Below are positions 8,191 through 15,436 of a stretch of DNA of 63,846 nt, piece by piece. Where the stretch lies: contig NZ_AWUK01000042.1 of the NCBI RefSeq assembly GCF_000499205.1, forward strand, positions 1 through 63,846, given 5' to 3'. Numbering within the stretch: the stretch's first letter is position 1; every line of letters begins with the position of its first letter. The DNA is from Paenibacillus sp. MAEPY2 (GTDB lineage Bacteria > Bacillota > Bacilli > Paenibacillales > Paenibacillaceae). Both the position numbers and the translations under genes were made by a program. Under the pieces are notes generated by a model, which saw nothing but the letters and a program-made list of their open reading frames with translations, was not told the origin of the DNA and searched no databases.

Positions 8191-8218
8191 AGTATAAATC
8201 TTTCATGGTGGATGTCAA
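8191..8218 (-). promoter_or_regulatory. sigma-A promoter of cysH-sat
   Basis: A perfect -35 TTGACA (8213-8218) and -10 TATACT (8191-8196) are 16 bases apart on the minus strand, about 70 bases before the cysH start. I see no S-box or T-box in the short leader. Control by a CymR-like repressor is possible but not shown. Confidence 0.75.
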
Positions 8219-8824
8219 TGCCTGCCATATGGTAAAATACATCAGTTTGAGCCCAATTTTTTGTTGTTCTTTTTGAAAATAATTAGGTGTTGATTAAACT
8301 TTAAAATGATTAGCAGATAAAATCATCCATCTGTAATCTCATCATATCTCACCTTATCTTAGTCATTCATGATTGAAAAACGTTGCCACTACTGGATTTA
8401 TCGTCACAAGTGAATCATTCGAAGTATAGAACAACTCTATAGATCCTTGGAGATATCAAAGGGAAAGGTGAATTTATTAATGAAATAGATAATGGATCTT
8501 ATTCTTCAATTGTAAGGGACCTTTATCAAAACCATAAGAAATACTGATGAAAATAGGGGATGAAAAATGATTAATTACAAACATGGTGAAGTCTAAATTC
8601 AAGAAATAGGTTAATGAATGTCGGAGAATTGCATTTGCTGAAGGGTTGGAGTGGAGGAAGAAGGAATGCATTCGCAGTCCGTTATGATGACCTGAGATGA
8701 TGGGATGGTTCTGATTCATTAGGTTGTGGGGAGATACTTTAACTGCTACAGAAGAATCTGAAGCTAATCCACAACCTCAGCTGGAGTAAAGAAAGATTAT
8801 TGCAGCCTAATGGGTTTATAAAAT
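8219..8824. other. Gene-free AT-rich stretch between cysH and rpsI
   Basis: About 600 bases without a convincing gene. Short open frames exist on both strands but lack ribosome sites and family resemblance. A 9-bp inverted repeat, AGGTTGTGG (8721-8729) and CCACAACCT (8769-8777), is present. The stretch may be remnants of a decayed gene or spacer left by rearrangement. Confidence 0.5.
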
Positions 8825-8826
8825 AT

Positions 8827-8856
8827 AAAAAAGCCTTCGGCCGAGGCCAAAGGCTT
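8827..8856 (-). terminator. Terminator of the rplM-rpsI operon
   Basis: On the minus strand AAGCCTTTGGC, loop CTCG, GCCGAAGGCTT form an 11-bp stem followed by a U-run, directly after the rpsI stop. Confidence 0.9.
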
Positions 8857-8866
8857 GTAATGCATA

Positions 8867-9259
8867 TTAACGTTTGGAGAACTGAGGTGCGCGACGTGCG
8901 GCTTTGAGACCGTATTTTTTACGCTCTTTCATCCGTGGGTCACGAGTCAGGAATCCTGCTTTTTTCAGGGAAGCACGGTATTCCGGATCTGCTTTCAACA
9001 GAGCGCGGGAGATACCATGACGGATCGCGCCGGCTTGACCGGAGATTCCGCCACCATGAGCGATAACAAGAACATCATAGTTGCTGAGTGTTTCTGTCAG
9101 GTTCAGTGGTTGTTTTACGATCAGTTTGAGTGTTTCCAAACCGAAGTATTCATTAATATCACGTTTATTGATGACAATGCGTCCTTCACCCGGTACAAGG
9201 CGAACACGAGCTACCGAATGTTTACGACGACCTGTCCCATAGTATTGTACTTGTGCCAT
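8867..9259 (-). CDS. rpsI: 30S ribosomal protein S9
   Basis: A 130-residue ribosomal protein starting AQVQYYGTGRRK and ending in the conserved basic tail RAPQFSKR, which reaches the P-site tRNA on the small subunit. AAGGAGG precedes the ATG. It is the second gene of the L13-S9 operon, 19 bases after rplM, and is followed at once by a strong terminator. Length and both ends are normal. Confidence 0.98.
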   Translation of the reverse strand: MAQVQYYGTGRRKHSVARVRLVPGEGRIVINKRDINEYFGLETLKLIVKQPLNLTETLSNYDVLVIAHGGGISGQAGAIRHGISRALLKADPEYRASLKKAGFLTRDPRMKERKKYGLKAARRAPQFSKR

Positions 9260-9278
9260 GAAACTGTCCTCCTTTTAA

Positions 9279-9716
9279 TTAACCGCGAAGTTCATAAACT
9301 TCTGGTTTTTGTGCTGCATGTGGATGCTCAGTGCCTCTGTACGCTTTAAGTCTCAACTTCATTTTCTCGCCCATGCGAGTTTTAGGAAGCATACCGCGAA
9401 CAGCCAATTCCAACATACGTTCCGGTTTGTTTTTAACCATCTCTTCAGCTGTAGTTACTTTCAAACCACCTGGGTGCATCGAGTGACGGTAGTATTTTTT
9501 ACCTTGCATTTTTTTACCAGTCAATACAATTTTCTCTGCATTGATGATAACAACGAAATCGCCAGTGTCCACATGTGGAGTGAATTGTGGCTTATGTTTG
9601 CCGCGGATCAAAGCAGCTGCTTCGCTCGCCAAACGTCCGAGCGTTTTGCCTTCGGCATCAATGATGTGCCATTGGCGCTCAACTTCGTTAGGCTTCGCCA
9701 TGTACGTGGTACGCAT
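9279..9716 (-). CDS. rplM: 50S ribosomal protein L13
   Basis: A 145-residue early-assembly protein of the large subunit, with the typical WHIIDAEGKTLGRLAS start and the MLPKTRMGEKM segment. A strong ribosome site (AAGGAGG) supports ATG at 9716. It is first in the rplM-rpsI operon. Its mRNA carries a structured leader of the L13 type, so autoregulation by L13 is likely. Confidence 0.98.
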   Translation of the reverse strand: MRTTYMAKPNEVERQWHIIDAEGKTLGRLASEAAALIRGKHKPQFTPHVDTGDFVVIINAEKIVLTGKKMQGKKYYRHSMHPGGLKVTTAEEMVKNKPERMLELAVRGMLPKTRMGEKMKLRLKAYRGTEHPHAAQKPEVYELRG

Positions 9717-9809
9717 GAAAAGTTCCTCCTTAAAATGTTCAACATCATTATATTCATTTATCTTCGTTCATTAAGTGATAACTTTTAGGTGTTGATGGAT
9801 AGTTCTTTC

Positions 9810-9860
9810 GTTGTGACCCTCTTAATTGGGGCTGTGGGAAAGCCATTAAGAAAACACAAC
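9810..9860 (-). promoter_or_regulatory. L13 ribosomal-protein leader RNA
   Basis: Between the promoter and rplM the minus strand folds as nested stems: GTTGTG with CACAAC outside and CTTAAT with ATTAAG inside, around a GGCTTTCCCACAGCC-like hairpin. The location and pattern fit the L13 leader of Firmicutes, thought to be bound by L13 to repress its own operon. The family call is from memory. Confidence 0.65.
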
Positions 9861-9864
9861 TTTT

Positions 9865-9893
9865 ATATTACATGATAGGAGCTTAAATCGCAA
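9865..9893 (-). promoter_or_regulatory. sigma-A promoter of rplM-rpsI
   Basis: -35 TTGCGA (9888-9893), 17-base spacer, -10 TAATAT (9865-9870). The structured L13 leader begins about five bases downstream. Confidence 0.75.
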
Positions 9894-9922
9894 GTGTTAA
9901 TTAAGCATTTCACTTCGCAAAT

Positions 9923-10699
9923 TTAATCTTTTCTGTATTCAAGGTCCCAGAGCATTAAACCGCAGCTAACTGCAGTAGGTCCTGCAGCAGAACGATTACA
10001 AGCAGCAATCATATTCGGTACATCAGAGGCTTTCCTTTTGCCCTCTCCGATCTCCAGCAAGGTACCTACAATAATACGAACCATATGCTGCAAAAAGCCG
10101 TTACCACTCACATAGATGTGAATGACACCCTGATCGCGCGGATGGTCCCTACACATTGAACGGTCCACTTCTATCCATGCATCGTATACCGAACGTACAT
10201 GATTCTCTTTCTGAGACTTGCGTGAAGCAAAGGAGGTGAAATCGTACGTACCAATAAAATGACGCAACCCCTCCTGCATTGCCACAATGTCCAGCTTGGC
10301 ATGATGATGATATTGCAGCCTCCGGTTAAATACATCCGGGAATTGATTCGCATTGACGGTATAGCGATACGTTTTCTTTTTCGCTGCATAGCGAGAATGA
10401 AAATCGTGTGGTACTTCAGCCGCATCAATAACGATAATATCCGAAGGTAATCTGGAGTTGAGCGCAATACACCATCGTTCAATCGGGATATGGGATTCCG
10501 TAGGGAAATTGAAGATCTGTCTGCGAGCGTGAACGCCAGCATCCGTTCTGCCTGATCCCGTAATTTTAACCTTCTCACCGGTCAAAGCACGAATGGCATC
10601 TTCAAGATGGTCCTGGATGGTGTTCCCTCCCGGCTGAACCTGAAAGCCGTAATAGGCAGTGCCATCATAAGTTAACGTCATACATAAGTTGCGCATCAT
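9923..10699 (-). CDS. truA: tRNA pseudouridine(38-40) synthase TruA
   Basis: A 258-residue enzyme that modifies uridines 38-40 of the tRNA anticodon arm. The catalytic aspartate is in GSGRTDAGVHA. Other TruA segments are LTYDGTAYYGFQ at the N-terminus and GNGFLQHMVR near the C-terminus. ATG at 10699 (MMRNL) is chosen: AAAGGTG lies upstream, and a longer frame reaching 10771 would begin upstream of the promoter. In B. subtilis three ECF-transporter genes sit between rplQ and truA; here they are absent and truA has its own promoter. Confidence 0.93.
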   Translation of the reverse strand: MMRNLCMTLTYDGTAYYGFQVQPGGNTIQDHLEDAIRALTGEKVKITGSGRTDAGVHARRQIFNFPTESHIPIERWCIALNSRLPSDIIVIDAAEVPHDFHSRYAAKKKTYRYTVNANQFPDVFNRRLQYHHHAKLDIVAMQEGLRHFIGTYDFTSFASRKSQKENHVRSVYDAWIEVDRSMCRDHPRDQGVIHIYVSGNGFLQHMVRIIVGTLLEIGEGKRKASDVPNMIAACNRSAAGPTAVSCGLMLWDLEYRKD

Positions 10700-10718
10700 T
10701 ACCACACCTTTGTTCCAT

Positions 10719-10747
10719 ACTATACATGTGCCTATCCCGAACAGCAA
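10719..10747 (-). promoter_or_regulatory. sigma-A promoter of truA
   Basis: -35 TTGCTG (10742-10747), 17-base spacer, -10 TATAGT (10719-10724). The -35 box overlaps the U-run of the rplQ terminator. Confidence 0.6.
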
Positions 10748-10769
10748 AAGAAGCCCCTTTCGGAGCTTC
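10746..10769 (-). terminator. Terminator after rplQ
   Basis: GAAGCTCC, GAAA tetraloop, GGGGCTTC, then a U-rich tail, on the minus strand. It closes the long S10-spc-alpha transcription unit before truA. Confidence 0.85.
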
Positions 10770-10855
10770 AATTACAGCACGAATTCCGAAATGAAGAGAA
10801 AAAAAGGGTTAATCCAGAATCAGTGATTCTGTCCCCTTTCCTCATCTCATCTGTT

Positions 10856-11221
10856 TTACGCGCGGTCAACCAGTTCCAAGTAAACCATAGGCGCAGCGTC
10901 ACCACGACGAGGTCCCAGTTTAAGGATACGAGTGTACCCACCTGGACGCTCAGCGTAACGACCGGACAATTCGCTAAACAGTTTTTGGATTGCATCTTGC
11001 TCACCATCGATTGTTTCGCGGCGAACATAAGCTGCCACTTGGCGACGGGCATGAAGATCTCCCTTTTTCGCTTTAGTGATCAGTTTTTCAGCAATAGAGC
11101 GAACCTCTTTTGCTTTCGCTTCAGTTGTCTGAATGCGTTCGTATAAGAACAGGTCGGTTACCAGGTCACGGAACAAAGCTTTACGTGCGCTGGAATTACG
11201 GCCCAACTTTTGGTATGCCAT
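10856..11221 (-). CDS. rplQ: 50S ribosomal protein L17
   Basis: A 121-residue protein starting MAYQKLGRNSSARKALFRDL, the usual L17 N-terminus, and ending GDAAPMVYLELVD. The length is normal for Bacillales. GGAGG precedes the ATG. It is the last gene of the alpha operon after rpoA and is followed by an intrinsic terminator. Confidence 0.97.
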   Translation of the reverse strand: MAYQKLGRNSSARKALFRDLVTDLFLYERIQTTEAKAKEVRSIAEKLITKAKKGDLHARRQVAAYVRRETIDGEQDAIQKLFSELSGRYAERPGGYTRILKLGPRRGDAAPMVYLELVDRA

Positions 11222-11255
11222 TGTTTTCCCTCCTTCACTTCAAGCACTCGGCTGT

Positions 11256-12200
11256 CTATTCTTCTGTACGGAGTCCCAAACCGAGTTCCTCAAGCTTCTC
11301 TTGAACTTCTTCCAAAGACTTGCGTCCGAGGTTACGGACTTTCATCATGTCTTCTTCCGTTTTCGTGGTCAGCTCTTGCACGGTATTAATACCAGCACGT
11401 TTGAGGCAGTTGTAGGAACGAACAGAGAGATCCAGCTCTTCGATCGTCATTTCGAGTACTTTTTCTTTTTTGTCTTCTTCTTTTTCGACCATGATCTCTG
11501 CGTCTTTCGCTTCGTCTGTAAGACCCACGAAGAGCATCAAGTGCTCGGTCAAAATTTTAGCGCCAAGGCTTACAGCCTCTTCAGGACGAATACTTCCGTC
11601 AGTCCAAACTTCCAACGTGAGCTTGTCATAGTTGGTTACTTGGCCGACACGCGTATTTTCCACAGCGTAGTTAACGCGGCTGATCGGGGTGAAGATGGAA
11701 TCGACTGGGATGACGCCGATCGGCTGGTCATCGCGTTTATTCCGATCTGCCTGGACGTAGCCGCGACCGCGATTGGCAAAAATACGCATGTGAAGTCTCG
11801 AACCTGGTCCGAGCGTAGCAATGTGCAAATCCGGGTTAAGGATCTCCACATCGGAGTCAGCACGGATATCTCCCGCCGTAATTGCTCCTTCGCCTTCAGC
11901 ATCAATCTCGAGCACTTTCTCCTCGTCAGAGTGAATTTTGAGCGACAAAGCTTTCAGGTTAAGAATAATCTCCGTTACATCTTCCATAACGCCAGGAACT
12001 GTAGCAAATTCATGCAGAACGCCATCGATTTGAACCGAAGACACTGCCGCACCCGGCAGTGAGGAGAGCAAGATACGACGAAGCGAGTTTCCAAGCGTCG
12101 TACCGTATCCGCGCTCCAGCGGTTCTACTACGAATTTCCCATAGGTGCCATCATCGTTGACGTCTACCGTCTCAATTTTCGGCTTTTCGATTTCAATCAC
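11256..12200 (-). CDS. rpoA: RNA polymerase subunit alpha
   Basis: A 314-residue subunit. The N-terminal domain (about 1-230) dimerises and nucleates assembly of beta and beta'. A charged linker (EKEEDKKEK) follows. The C-terminal domain (about 245-314) binds UP elements and activators; it contains ELDLSVRSYNCLKRAGI and LRKV/VRNLGRKS-type DNA-contact segments. The start is GTG at 12200 with AAGGAGGGG upstream. It lies between rpsK and rplQ as usual. Confidence 0.97.
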   Translation of the reverse strand: MIEIEKPKIETVDVNDDGTYGKFVVEPLERGYGTTLGNSLRRILLSSLPGAAVSSVQIDGVLHEFATVPGVMEDVTEIILNLKALSLKIHSDEEKVLEIDAEGEGAITAGDIRADSDVEILNPDLHIATLGPGSRLHMRIFANRGRGYVQADRNKRDDQPIGVIPVDSIFTPISRVNYAVENTRVGQVTNYDKLTLEVWTDGSIRPEEAVSLGAKILTEHLMLFVGLTDEAKDAEIMVEKEEDKKEKVLEMTIEELDLSVRSYNCLKRAGINTVQELTTKTEEDMMKVRNLGRKSLEEVQEKLEELGLGLRTEE

Positions 12201-12336
12201 TGCAATACCCCTCCTTCAAAACGTCGGTCCTCTATGAAACATTTACCTTCTCTTGCGAAAACATGTAGTAGTATGCCTAAACAACCATTATTAGCAGATT
12301 GTGCCGGAAATATACCACACGCAGGGGCAAATCTCA

Positions 12337-12732
12337 TTAGACACGACGACGTTTTGGAGGACGGCATCCGTTATGCGGGACTGGAGTTACGTCTTTGATC
12401 AGGTTAACTTCAAGACCAGCAGCTTGCAAAGAGCGGATCGCTGCTTCACGGCCTGCGCCTGGTCCTTTAACCATAACCTCAACGGCTTTCATCCCATGTT
12501 CCATTGCAGCTTTGGCAGCAGTCTCAGCAGCCATTTGTGCAGCAAACGGAGTCGATTTACGGGAACCTCTGAATCCGAGGCCGCCGGAGCTTGCCCACGA
12601 AATTGCGTTTCCGTGAGGGTCCGTAATGGTAACGATAGTGTTATTGAACGTGGAGCGGATATGTGCCACGCCAGATTCAATATTTTTACGGTCACGACGT
12701 TTAGTACGTACGACTTTTTTCGGTTTAGCCAT
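12337..12732 (-). CDS. rpsK: 30S ribosomal protein S11
   Basis: A 131-residue platform protein of the small subunit. Typical segments are HIRSTFNNTIVTITD, SSGGLGFRGSRKSTP and the C-terminal DVTPVPHNGCRPPKRRRV. GGGGGGA lies upstream of ATG. It sits in the order rpmJ-rpsM-rpsK-rpoA-rplQ; the 136-base gap to rpoA holds no feature I can see. Confidence 0.98.
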   Translation of the reverse strand: MAKPKKVVRTKRRDRKNIESGVAHIRSTFNNTIVTITDPHGNAISWASSGGLGFRGSRKSTPFAAQMAAETAAKAAMEHGMKAVEVMVKGPGAGREAAIRSLQAAGLEVNLIKDVTPVPHNGCRPPKRRRV

Positions 12733-12751
12733 TTTCTCTTATCCCCCCTTA

Positions 12752-13120
12752 TTATTTCTTCTTGTTCGCTACAGTACGACGAGGACCTTTACGAGTACGA
12801 GCATTCGTTTTCGTACGTTGTCCACGAACAGGCAGACCACGACGATGACGAACTCCACGGTAACAACCGATCTCCGTCAAACGTTTAATATTCAAAGAGA
12901 TTTCACGACGCAGGTCACCTTCTACTTTGACCTCTTTGTCGATACTTTCCCGCAATTTGCTGACTTCATCTTCCGTCAAATCACGGACACGAGTGTCCTT
13001 GTTGATGCCTGTTGTGCTCAGAATTTTCTGGGAAGTCGTTTTACCGATTCCGAAAATATAAGTCAAGGCGATCTCAACGCGCTTATCACGTGGCAAATCC
13101 ACACCAGCTATACGTGCCAT
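12752..13120 (-). CDS. rpsM: 30S ribosomal protein S13
   Basis: A 122-residue head protein of the 30S subunit that contacts 23S rRNA and the P-site tRNA. It shows MARIAGVDLPRDKRVEIALTY at the start and the basic RHRRGLPVRGQRTKTNARTR tail. GGGGGTG precedes the ATG. It is directly downstream of rpmJ. Confidence 0.98.
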   Translation of the reverse strand: MARIAGVDLPRDKRVEIALTYIFGIGKTTSQKILSTTGINKDTRVRDLTEDEVSKLRESIDKEVKVEGDLRREISLNIKRLTEIGCYRGVRHRRGLPVRGQRTKTNARTRKGPRRTVANKKK

Positions 13121-13140
13121 TTTACGCTACACCCCCTTCT

Positions 13141-13254
13141 TTAACCTTGTTTTTGTTTGTGTTTCGGATTTTCACAGATAACCATAACATTCCCTTTGCG
13201 GCGAATGACTTTGCATTTTTCGCAAATCGGCTTGACCGAAGGTCTTACCTTCAT
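13141..13254 (-). CDS. rpmJ: 50S ribosomal protein L36, zinc-binding form
   Basis: A 37-residue protein, MKVRPSVKPICEKCKVIRR and so on, ending NPKHKQKQG. The four zinc ligands are in CEKC, the later Cys of VICEN, and KHK, so this is the C+ (zinc-containing) version. ATG at 13254 has GGAGG upstream. It lies between infA and rpsM, its usual place. The upstream gap contains a threefold hairpin repeat. Confidence 0.95.
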   Translation of the reverse strand: MKVRPSVKPICEKCKVIRRKGNVMVICENPKHKQKQG

Positions 13255-13272
13255 GTGAATTACCTCCTCAAA

Positions 13273-13380
13273 GTTTTGCTTAGCAAAACCCTCTTCGTAA
13301 GCATTGACCTTGTTTTACTATTGTAAAACCGGCTTCGAAGCTTTCGCAAGTTTTGCCGGGCAAAACCCGCTTCATAAGCT
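13273..13380 (-). repeat. Threefold tandem hairpin repeat between infA and rpmJ
   Basis: Three related units of 38-39 bases lie head to tail. Each has a 7-bp palindrome: GTTTTGC/GCAAAAC at 13273-13289, GTTTTAC/GTAAAAC at 13312-13329, GTTTTGC/GCAAAAC at 13350-13366. Each palindrome is followed by a conserved CTTC and AAGC segment. No U-runs follow, so they do not look like plain terminators. Confidence 0.85.
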
Positions 13381-13406
13381 TCACAGTTCATTGCAACTGT
13401 CTACTA

Positions 13407-13622
13407 CTATTTACGGTAAGTTATACGACCTTTTGTCAAATCATAAGGTGATAACTGAACAACCACTTTGTCTCCAGTCAGGATACGGATAAAGTGCATC
13501 CGCAACTTGCCGGAAACGTGAGCGAGAATTTGATGACCGTTCTCAAGCTCAACCTTGAACGTTGCATTCGGTAGCGGCTCGAGAACCGTACCTTCCACTT
13601 CAATGACATCTTCCTTGGCCAT
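13407..13622 (-). CDS. infA: Translation initiation factor IF-1
   Basis: A 71-residue S1-fold protein that occupies the ribosomal A site during initiation. It shows MAKEDVIEVEGTV, the ENGHQILAHVSGKLRMHFIR core and a PYDLTKGRITYR end. The ribosome site AAGGAGA lies inside the end of the upstream KOW-domain gene, whose stop is three bases away, so the two are probably translationally coupled. Confidence 0.98.
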   Translation of the reverse strand: MAKEDVIEVEGTVLEPLPNATFKVELENGHQILAHVSGKLRMHFIRILTGDKVVVQLSPYDLTKGRITYRK

Positions 13623-13625
13623 TAG

Positions 13626-13934
13626 TCAGTCTCCTTTCTCTTCAGCTTGAATGTTGGTGGATTCCAGAAACGAATGAACCGCATAGCGGAGCTTTCCGTT
13701 TGTCACCCGACCACTCTCGTTTAAACTGTTTACGACCTCGCTGCTAATCATCGGCTGGAGCTCAAGATGAAGAATATTCTTCTTCTTGGGTTGATCAAAC
13801 TTACGTTTGTCCCCATCCGCAATATATACGAACTTACTGTCCGCTATAGCAACAATTACTGCGGCTTGGTCCGCATTGCGGCCTTTACGGATCTTCACAA
13901 GTTGACCGAGCTGCGGATTAGACTGATTGTTCAT
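13626..13934 (-). CDS. KOW-domain RNA-binding protein (L14e/L27e-like)
   Basis: A 102-residue protein. The KOW motif is in the N-terminal half (QLVKIRKGRNADQAAVIVAI), resembling eukaryotic and archaeal ribosomal proteins of the L14e family. A basic KFDQPKKK segment and an acidic C-terminal tail follow. A protein of this kind is found between map and infA in B. subtilis. RNA binding is inferred from the fold; the exact role is unknown. The ribosome site AGGTGATAAGG overlaps the stop of map. Confidence 0.8.
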   Translation of the reverse strand: MNNQSNPQLGQLVKIRKGRNADQAAVIVAIADSKFVYIADGDKRKFDQPKKKNILHLELQPMISSEVVNSLNESGRVTNGKLRYAVHSFLESTNIQAEEKGD

Positions 13935-13944
13935 GCCTTATCAC

Positions 13945-14697
13945 CTACGCATTCAGTTTTGTGAAAATTTCCATGCCTTCCGGTGTAACTGCTACGGTGT
14001 GTTCAAAGTGGGCGCATAACGATCCATCAACAGTGACGACAGTCCAGTTATCTTCCAACGTTTTCACATACCGTCTACCTGCGTTAACCATCGGCTCTAT
14101 GGCCAGCACCATGCCCGCTTTAAGCCGTGGTCCCCGATCAGGAAGACCATAGTTCGGAATCTGTGGTTCTTCGTGCAGATCCGCTCCTATGCCGTGACCG
14201 ACATATTCACGTACTACCGAGAACCCTTCATCTTCAATATATTTCTGAATCGCATGAGATATTGTAAACAAGCGAACGTCCGGTTTTACCAGCGCCAGAC
14301 CTGCGTATAACGAAGCCTCGGTAACGTCCAGAAGACGACGGGCTTCTTCGGAAATACGGCCGACTGGATAAGTCCAGGCGGAATCTCCGTGATAACCCTG
14401 GTACTGCGCGCCAATGTCAAACGTAACGATATCGCCCTCGTTCAACTTTCGTTTGCCGGGAAATCCATGCACCAACTCTTCATTCACTGAAGCGCACACA
14501 CTGGCAGGGAAACCGTTATAACCTTTGAAAGACGGCACAGCTCCTTGACTGCGGATGTATTGATCGGCCATATGGTCAAGTTCTCCAGTCGTAATACCGG
14601 GAGCGATATGCTCTGCCAAGAGACGATGCGTTTCCGCAACAATTCTCCCCGCTTCCCTCATCAAGCCCAGTTCCGTTTCGGACTTACCAATGATCAT
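13945..14697 (-). CDS. map: Type I methionine aminopeptidase
   Basis: A 250-residue metalloenzyme that removes the initiator methionine. The metal ligands are visible as the aspartates of TFDIGAQYQGYHGDSAW, the His of YVGHGIG, the Glu of AIEPM and the Glu of HFEHTVAVT. It lacks an N-terminal zinc-finger extension. ATG at 14697 is four bases after the stop of adk and uses a GAGGT site within that gene's last codons. The order secY-adk-map-infA is the usual one. Confidence 0.96.
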   Translation of the reverse strand: MIIGKSETELGLMREAGRIVAETHRLLAEHIAPGITTGELDHMADQYIRSQGAVPSFKGYNGFPASVCASVNEELVHGFPGKRKLNEGDIVTFDIGAQYQGYHGDSAWTYPVGRISEEARRLLDVTEASLYAGLALVKPDVRLFTISHAIQKYIEDEGFSVVREYVGHGIGADLHEEPQIPNYGLPDRGPRLKAGMVLAIEPMVNAGRRYVKTLEDNWTVVTVDGSLCAHFEHTVAVTPEGMEIFTKLNA

Positions 14698-14701
14698 TCA
14701 A

Positions 14702-15346
14702 TTAACCTCGCAGCAGGGACACGATTTCATGAGAAACTTGATCGATATCCTGCTCTCCGTCCATTTGACGAAGAAGGCCTTTGTTCTCATAAAATGTGAG
14801 GAGTGGTGCTGTTTTGTTGATATATTCGTCGAGACGTGTGCCTACGCTCTCTTCATTATCATCAGAGCGCTGGTACAAGTCACCGCCGCATTTATCACAA
14901 ATACCTTCCTGCTTGGGCGGATTGAACACGACATGATAAGTGGCGCCACAGTTCTTACAAATGCGACGACCCGTCAAACGGGCCAGCAATTTGTTGCGGT
15001 CCACTTTCAGGTTGATTACATGATCGAGACCTGAGTTCAGTCGATCCAGAATGCCATCGAGCGCTTCTGCTTGAGACAGGGTTCTTGGAAATCCATCCAA
15101 GAGGAATCCTTCTCTGCAATCAGGCTGCTGCAAACGTTCTTCAACGATGCCAATGGTTACATCATCTGGTACGAGCAATCCTTGATCCATATATTCCTTG
15201 GCTTTCAGGCCAATGGGAGTTCCCTGCTTAATCGCGAGACGAAATGCATCGCCTGTTGAAATGTGGGGAATACCGAACTCTTTCACAATGACGTCTGCTT
15301 GCGTTCCTTTTCCTGCCCCCGGAGGGCCCATGAATAGGATGTTCAC
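14702..15346 (-). CDS. adk: Adenylate kinase with zinc-binding lid
   Basis: A 214-residue enzyme that interconverts ATP+AMP and 2 ADP. The P-loop is GPPGAGKGT at residues 7-15. Other sites are STGDAFR and DGFPRTLSQAE. The LID domain carries CKNC and CDKC, the zinc-binding form common in Gram-positives. The start is GTG at 15346 with GGAGGG upstream. It follows secY across a 90-base gap that is mostly one strong hairpin. Confidence 0.97.
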   Translation of the reverse strand: MNILFMGPPGAGKGTQADVIVKEFGIPHISTGDAFRLAIKQGTPIGLKAKEYMDQGLLVPDDVTIGIVEERLQQPDCREGFLLDGFPRTLSQAEALDGILDRLNSGLDHVINLKVDRNKLLARLTGRRICKNCGATYHVVFNPPKQEGICDKCGGDLYQRSDDNEESVGTRLDEYINKTAPLLTFYENKGLLRQMDGEQDIDQVSHEIVSLLRG

Positions 15347-15390
15347 GTTATGTCACTCCCTCCAAGACTACCCTACATCAACAAACAGCA

Positions 15391-15435
15391 CAATAGGTGC
15401 CGGCAAGTAAATCTTAGCTTGACCGGTACCTATTG
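15391..15435 (-). repeat. Strong hairpin between secY and adk
   Basis: CAATAGGTGCCGG (15391-15403) pairs with CCGGTACCTATTG (15423-15435) with one mismatch, extended inward by CAAG/CTTG. It begins two bases after the secY stop codon. No U-run follows, so it is not a standard terminator. mRNA protection or processing is an inference. Confidence 0.75.
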
Positions 15436-15436
15436 C

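Noticed and set aside
8159..8218. An S-box or T-box riboswitch before cysH
   Set aside because: The leader is only about 60 bases and has no S-box, T-box or terminator pattern.
8477..8719. An 80-residue minus-strand frame in the rpsI-cysH gap
   Set aside because: No ribosome site, unusual His/Phe/Ser-rich composition and no recognisable family. Kept only as part of the gene-free stretch.
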